This document shows positions 58,985 to 64,000 of a stretch of DNA of 64,000 bases, piece after piece. Under the pieces are notes generated by a model that saw nothing but the letters and a program-made list of their open reading frames with translations, was not told the DNA's origin and did no database searches. Within the stretch, counting starts at the first letter, position 1. Each line of letters starts with the position of its first letter. The stretch spans positions 44,099,206-44,163,205 of the forward strand of contig NC_133555.1 of assembly GCF_048773025.1 (NCBI RefSeq), given 5' to 3'. The translations under genes were made by a program, and so were the position numbers. Source of the DNA: Camelus bactrianus (taxonomy: Eukaryota > Chordata > Mammalia > Artiodactyla > Camelidae).

Positions 58985-59280
58985 TTTATAAGAGAATGGA
59001 TTGAAGGGAGGCAAGAATGGCTTCAAGAAGACATGACTGTGATAATACAGGCGTGATATGACAGGTCCTTAGGTTTGAATGGGGGCAGTAACAATGCAGG
59101 GGAGTCAGGGAAGATTTATTAAGAAGCATGGAAGTGTAACCAACAGCACTTGGTGAGGGATTAGACATAGAAATTGAGATGACCTCTGAAGGCTGGTGGA
59201 ACCCATGGACTGAGGTACCATCCACATAGTGGGCACTTAACAGGGAAGGCAGTACTTGCTGCTGCTGTTGTTTTGTTACT
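58985..59280 (-). mobile_element. L2, antisense
   Basis: 'gagaatggattgaagggagg', 'gataatacaggcgtgatatg', 'aacagcacttggtgaggg' and 'attgagatgacctctgaagg' follow the reverse of the L2 segment around 'gcaataatccaggcgagagatgatgg'. Confidence 0.65.
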
Positions 59281-60424
59281 ATGAGGAGATGACATGCTAA
59301 TGCATCTAAGCATCCCTGACTGTAGCTTAAACATTCCATAAACTGAAACACTCCAACTGTTCAGGTCAAACCCAGTAGAACAGTCTATGCACTTTCAGAG
59401 TCAACCTTGCTGACAAAATACAACCAGGACTCTCTGAAGACAACACAAGGTGGGCTCAGGAAATAGGCATTGATAACTTCCAGAAGGCTCTAACCTTGAA
59501 TTGTTCCTTAGGCTACGAAACTGCTTAGACTGTGCCTCCTGAACAAGCTTTAGGTATCTTGCATTAATTTGGAAAAATGTAGTGTCTTGGGTGGAAGTTT
59601 AATCTCTTTGTTTCCTCTGGGGTACTCCAATATAATTAACTTCACATCAATAAGTGTTATATTTTTATAGCATACAAATTCTGAACTGTTATGTTTTGAT
59701 GTTGTTTGTACATCATCAGATGGAGGCAGTCTTCAGGGAGGAAGCTAATATCTGATTTCAAGTGGGAAGGAGAGAACTAAGAGTACATTTCCAGAAGCAA
59801 GAAAAAGTAAAAACTGAACTCAGAGGAGGTGGTCTTCAAACCTAGATGTCTTGGCCCCATCACCACATGCTCCCCTATCCCCTTCCAATACCTTAACTGC
59901 TGCATGATCACAGCAGAGTGAAGGATGTTTTGAAGAAGAGTGATCCTTCAGTTCCAAACATCCCACAAAAGAAATGCTGAACATTTGGGCGGTATTTTGT
60001 AGAAAAACACCAGAGCTTGTTCTATATCTTAGTTGCAATAACACAAAATCTTACTGCAGAATAAGGCAAAGTCAAAAGATTAGACACATTTTGCTTTCTG
60101 TGTTTTATTCCAGATTTGGGGCATCTAGAGTGAGCAAAGTATCTATAAAATTCCAGCCACATCAGAGCTTTCTTAGGTCACATCTTCTTCATCAGATTCA
60201 TGAGGAAAAAGAATTCTAAGAGACTCAAGAGTCCCTCCAAAATGTCCTAAGCACTTTTTTTGAGGCTTTGCTAGGGGGATAATAAAAGGGCTTTGGGTGC
60301 TTGGTTTGGGAGAAAGGTAAGGAGGAGGGAGTAAGTTTAATTTCAGGGCTAAACCCCTCGAAAGACCTACCTCTCTCTTCAGCACTTTTTAGCTTATAAA
60401 TCACCTTCAATTAAATAATTTCAC
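59281..60424. other. Unique non-coding sequence
   Basis: No gene or repeat recognised. Confidence 0.4.
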
Positions 60425-60590
60425 CATTGTCTTCTGGGACAGACAGGGGACATTATATTAGCTCCATATAATGGGAAAATAAGCCAGAGATTTTTAAGGA
60501 ACATGCCCAGTGTTTCATAGCTAGCAGGTCAGGGAATACCCCAGGACTCCCGAATCCCAGTTTAGAGCTCAGTGGTACCTCTTAAAAGAC
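60425..60590 (-). mobile_element. MIR SINE
   Basis: 'ccatataatgggaaaataag', 'ggaacatgcccagtgtttca' and 'tagctagcaggtcagggaat' give the antisense MIR order. Confidence 0.65.
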
Positions 60591-61129
60591 TGTAGCACTT
60601 CTCCATGGCTTTGTACTGGCCACGATCATCCACGCAGACCAAGAAGCAGCTGTACTGATGCTACTTTCTACTGAAAGGAAAACAAATGACCAGTACAGTC
60701 CAATCAGTCTAATTTAAAGTTACTTTGTACAAATGGGGAGGCAGGGAGACAGTAATTTGGATTTCCAGCTAAGATGTTATGCTATAATAACATTGCATTC
60801 TAATCATACTGTATTGATTATCTCAAAGCAATGTCCACAAACTAATGAGACCTAGTCTGACATGAAATTCATAACCATTGATCTGGGCTTCAATGTGTTG
60901 TTCATGCACACAATGGAGGATCCCAAACTACTACTCAGAACTGCCCCATCGCCGTCTGCCATGCTGCTCTGGTTACGGTGTGTATGAAAGAGTGTTAGGT
61001 GGTGATGAGGATGTTTGAGTGTCTGTGTATGTCTGTGAGGGTGCATGGGGTGATCTAATGGACTGCAACGAAATCCATTTTGTATCTATAACTGCCCTTC
61101 TCTAAAATGAAGAAGGAAGAAAACAAAAC
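60591..61129. other. Unique sequence
   Basis: GT-rich stretch near 60980-61045. No gene or repeat recognised. Confidence 0.4.
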
Positions 61130-61550
61130 AAATATGTGGCTTTGCTCAGGTTCCCTAAAAGCAGAGTCTGTCACAGGGGTTCAGAGTTACAAGATTTATG
61201 GAGGGGGTGATCTCAGGAGAAAGGGAGTAGGAGCTCAGGATAGGGCAGGGGAAGGAGCTAATAATAAGCAGGAGAGTGCTCTCAGCTGGAGGCAAGCTTC
61301 AGTCCGATCCTGTGGGAGCTTTTGTGCCATAGAGTTGGTCCTGCCTTGAGGCCCAAGAACTGGTTTTCTTTGCCCCCATGTCAGTCCTTCACTGGTGCTA
61401 GAGTGAAAGCTGCTGGGGGAGAGATGGGAATATAACATCCCAGGCCAGGCAGCTCTTGCTTGACTGATGGCCACCTGTCTTGAGAAGGGGTAGCTATAAG
61501 CCAGTGGTAGCAGCTGGGAGACAGATGCTGGCCCAATAAAAGGTCATAGC
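61130..61550 (-). mobile_element. Possible LTR-like repeat
   Basis: 'ttccctaaaagcagagtctg', 'caagatttatggagggggtg' and 'gtggtagcagctgggagac' resemble a degraded mammalian LTR of this polarity. Weak. Confidence 0.3.
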
Positions 61551-61829
61551 ACCAACAGTGTCCACTAGATATTACATATGTTTTTATTTTGTGAAAGGCA
61601 AACTCACCCAGAGTACAGTTGTGTCTTCTGCATTTTCTGATCAGCAGCTACTATTTGAGAGGCCAAAAACCACTTTGGTTGTGAACCAACATGAAGGTTA
61701 AGGGGATCTGTAGATCCACTGGTGGCCTTGTGCTGTAATAAAAAGAGTCCAAGACAAATCTGAGTAAGGTCTGGAGTCTGGTGAGTTGTCCTGTGCCAAT
61801 GTCCATCTCCTAGTGTTTATAATGCACTA

Positions 61830-61955
61830 TAGTTTTGCAAGATGTTACCTTTGGGAGAAGCTGGGTGATGGACACACAGGAACTCTATATGATTTTTATC
61901 ACTTTTTATGAGTCTACAATTGCTTCAAAATAAATTTTCTAAAATTGTAAGATCT
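61830..61955 (+). mobile_element. L1 3' UTR scrap
   Basis: 'gctgggtgatggacacacag', 'gaactctatatgatttttat' and 'caattgcttcaaaataaatt' match old L1M 3' ends in sense orientation. Confidence 0.65.
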
Positions 61956-62020
61956 GGGGTCAGAATATAAGGTCTGAGTCCTGGTTCCAGCAGCAATGAG
62001 CTGTGTAATCCATTTCATCA
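61956..62020 (+). mobile_element. MIR SINE, left part
   Basis: 'ggtctgagtcctggttccag' and 'caatgagctgtgtaatcc' fit the MIR middle. The element resumes at 62165. Confidence 0.5.
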
Positions 62021-62164
62021 TAGTCACTTTGAGGGGAGCTCCTGTGCTTTGTTTTTATTCTATGTATTCCCTCCCCCATTACAGGGCCTGGGCCAAAAAA
62101 AAAAAAAAAAAAAAAAGATAAAAGAAGAAAGCACTCAATGGCTCAATGAATGAGTGAATAAACA
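62021..62164 (+). mobile_element. Insert in MIR with L2-like end and poly(A)
   Basis: Contains a run of about 20 A at 62096-62116 and the L2-tail text 'gcactcaatggctcaatgaa'. The imperfect repeats 'catagtcac' (near 62020) and 'acagtcacc' (near 62163) bracket it. Confidence 0.35.
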
Positions 62165-62250
62165 GTCACCCTGGAGCAAATTACTTAAGCTCCCTGAGCC
62201 TCAGCTTCTGCATCTGTCCAGGGGGTGACTACGAGGCTTCAACGCATTCA
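62165..62250 (+). mobile_element. MIR SINE, right part
   Basis: 'ctggagcaaattacttaagc', 'tccctgagcctcagcttctg' and 'catctgtccagggggtgact' are the MIR 3' half, continuing 61956-62020. Confidence 0.75.
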
Positions 62251-62324
62251 CATACAAACAAATGCTCAGTGTGACTTAACTCTGGTCTTTATTCTGTCAG
62301 CAGGAATCAGGCTAGGCTGGTGGG

Positions 62325-62440
62325 CTCAGAATCACTTGGGGAGAAGCTCAGAAGTGAAGGTTCTCTGGTCTTATTCAGGATATGTGGATGAGACCCCAAA
62401 ATCTACTTGAGCTCACCCAAGTGACCGGGTCATGTAGCAA
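62325..62440 (-). mobile_element. MER5A-like fragment (hAT-Charlie)
   Basis: 'cagaatcacttggggagaag', 'gaaggttctctggtcttatt' and 'caaaatctacttgagctcac' fit the antisense MER5A order. Confidence 0.4.
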
Positions 62441-63088
62441 ATGTCAGGATCTATAGACGGCAAAGATCCCAGCACACTACTAAGCTGCTGAGTCAGAGGG
62501 AAGAAAAGACAGTGAGGAAAGAGAAAGACAGAGGAGGAGACAATAAGGAGGTGATGGGGGAAGGAACTGCACGTGATGGGGGAAGCTGCCGGCATCTTCC
62601 CCAGTCTTCTCAATACAGGTTGCTGCCCAGGCCTCTGTTAGGCAGGGGATCCACCAAGAACTGGTGAAGCAATTTGCAGCCCAACTACCCACGAGTTCAC
62701 TGATTGGATGATGTCTGTTGACCCTTTCTGTCTGCCCACAGAGGATCTTAAGAATTTACCAGATTTGAAATGACTCAGACTTTGATTCCAAAAGAATTTT
62801 TTTTTAAAAAGCAGGTAGTATTGTTTCTATATATAAAAAGTCTGTCGTTATGGAAACCTGTCTCAAATAAAGCTCCTTTTAACACAGTAAAAGTCCTCTC
62901 CTCTGCATTTGCCAGCATCACTTCATAAGAAAAGAGATGCATCAGAAAGACATTAGTGGGAAAGCGTGGGGAGAGAATACAATTTGCAGCACTTTAATAC
63001 CCGATGCCATATTCACACCTCTACAACTAGCCCAGCAAGTCTTACCCTCATCCTACCAGTCTCCAATTCAGACTTCCCCTGTTTTTTC
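62441..63088. other. Unique non-coding sequence
   Basis: Contains a small duplication of GTGATGGGGGAAG (near 62552 and 62573). No gene or repeat recognised. Confidence 0.4.
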
Positions 63089-63091
63089 CTC

Positions 63092-63120
<29 letters not shown>
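63092..63120. repeat. Poly(A) tract
   Basis: 29 A in a row. No retroposed body is recognised upstream. Confidence 0.9.
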
Positions 63121-63122
<2 letters not shown>

Positions 63123-63199
63123 GAGGATTAGCCTTTGGAAATGGCATCTTCCTTTTTTAAAGAATTACAGGCAGGCACTCGGCAAATGATTTTAACTAG

Positions 63200-63860
63200 C
63201 TGTTAGGTTATCTTAAGGGGTGTGTGTATGTGTGTGTTTGAGAGAGAGAGACAGTTTGCTATGATTGCTATGTTCATTGAGATCATTGATACTCTCTCTC
63301 ATTTACCCAACAGTTGATGTAAGATTCCAAAGAAATGCCCTTTTGTTCTGGGTACGCGATAGAAGAAGTCTGAAAAAGCATTCACACAGTGTTCAACTTA
63401 AAAATCTTTGTAACCAACACTGATTTGACAGGATGGCATGTGATACTTTTTATCCCCAAAGCTCTCTGCAAAGAATAATTACCAATTAATATAAAATTTT
63501 AGACCATTATGTATTTATTATCTGTGCACTCTGAACTTGAAAATGTTTACATTTAAAAGTCTGACTGGGAAAACTATTTCATGATGCTTTTAAGTGGGGA
63601 GGTGGTGGGTTCAAATAATTCACAGAGAAGGACGGAGCACCAGTGAGATAAGACTGTCAGATTATTCTGAGAACTATGAGTAATCCCTGGAAAATGCTAC
63701 ACAAATATGCAATGGACGTTTGCCAAAGAAATATCTCCAAAGTAATGATGCTGATCAGTCCAGAGCAGCAAGCTCTGGCACGAGAGGCTGAGCTGCTCTG
63801 CACTTTAATTCCGAGACCAGAGAGCCTCTGAAATAGTGCTTTACGGAGGGGAGGCAAACT
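63200..63860. other. Repeat-free block, candidate conserved element
   Basis: Includes 'aataattaccaattaatata' near 63475 and a mixed-composition segment at 63650-63850. The absence of known repeats and the TAAT-rich cores suggest a regulatory element or an untranslated exon. There is no open frame of note. Confidence 0.25.
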
Positions 63861-63885
63861 GGGCTGTCAAGTCAGAATAAGGGAG

Positions 63886-63990
63886 GGTCGAGGGAGGGAG
63901 GGAGGGAGGAAGGATAAGAGGATGGAGGATGGAAGGGAGTCCCCAGAGGAACAGAGGGAGAGGAGGAAGGGAGACAGTAAGAAAGGAAAG
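63886..63990. repeat. GA-rich (GGGA)n tract
   Basis: Purine-only sequence with GGGAGG units over about 100 bases, running almost to the window edge. Confidence 0.85.
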
Positions 63991-64000
63991 TTGCTTGCAG

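Noticed and set aside
1-64000. CRISPR arrays, bacterial operons or prophage
   Set aside because: Sequence is clearly mammalian. No regularly spaced repeats were found.
1-64000. tRNA or other structured RNA genes
   Set aside because: No A/B box pair or cloverleaf was recognised outside the tRNA-derived heads of MIR elements.

Overview
The window is AT-rich, repeat-dense, non-coding DNA from a placental mammal. I find no protein-coding gene, exon set, tRNA, rRNA or CpG-island promoter that the sequence supports. The repeats are L1, L2, MIR, MER5-type hAT elements, MaLR/ERVL LTRs and ERV1 LTRs, a mix seen only in mammals. The one fairly young-looking L1 3' end (55585-55960) carries the tail wording I associate with laurasiatherian, especially cetartiodactyl (perhaps camelid), L1s. 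I see no primate Alu, rodent B1/B2, carnivore tRNA-Lys SINE, pig PRE1, ruminant Bov-tA/BovB or cetacean CHR SINE. The species therefore stays open. All repeat names are from memory of consensus sequences; no search was run.

Layout. 1-5.7 kb is mostly unique DNA with one MaLR-like LTR and an antisense L1 scrap. 5.7-7.3 kb holds L1 3' and L1/HAL1 ORF1-like pieces. 7.3-15.4 kb is unique DNA with L2, MIR, a TA/TG microsatellite, an ERVL-type LTR and a short local duplication. 15.4-20 kb is old sense-strand L1 with an insert and an AAATT microsatellite. 20-28 kb mixes L2, MIR, several LTR-like blocks and a strongly AT-rich unique block at 22.4-22.9 kb with a homeodomain/HNF1-like palindrome. 27.7-31.2 kb is an LTR cluster (MER21-like, then an ERV1-like LTR nested inside an L1, then a second ERV1-like LTR). 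31.2-48 kb is unique DNA with MER5A, L2, MIR, MLT1 and an LTR nested in L2. 48-64 kb has antisense and sense L1 ends, more MIR/L2, LTR-like blocks, an AAATA microsatellite, and unique sequence running to a GA-rich right end.

How it works together. No pathway or operon can be read here. The window is best described as intergenic or intronic DNA, possibly from the neighbourhood of a developmental gene. That guess rests on several AT-rich, repeat-free blocks with TAATTA-like cores (near 0.1-0.6, 22.4-22.9, 32.75-33.05, 39.0-39.1, 44.0-44.5, 47.5-48.0, 50.5-50.8 and 63.2-63.85 kb). They look like conserved non-coding elements by eye, but conservation cannot be measured from one sequence. I found no convincing novel system. 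The most useful leads are these candidate regulatory blocks, a 74-base duplicated segment 960 bases apart, and a short Gly/Gln-rich open frame at 12.04-12.26 kb.
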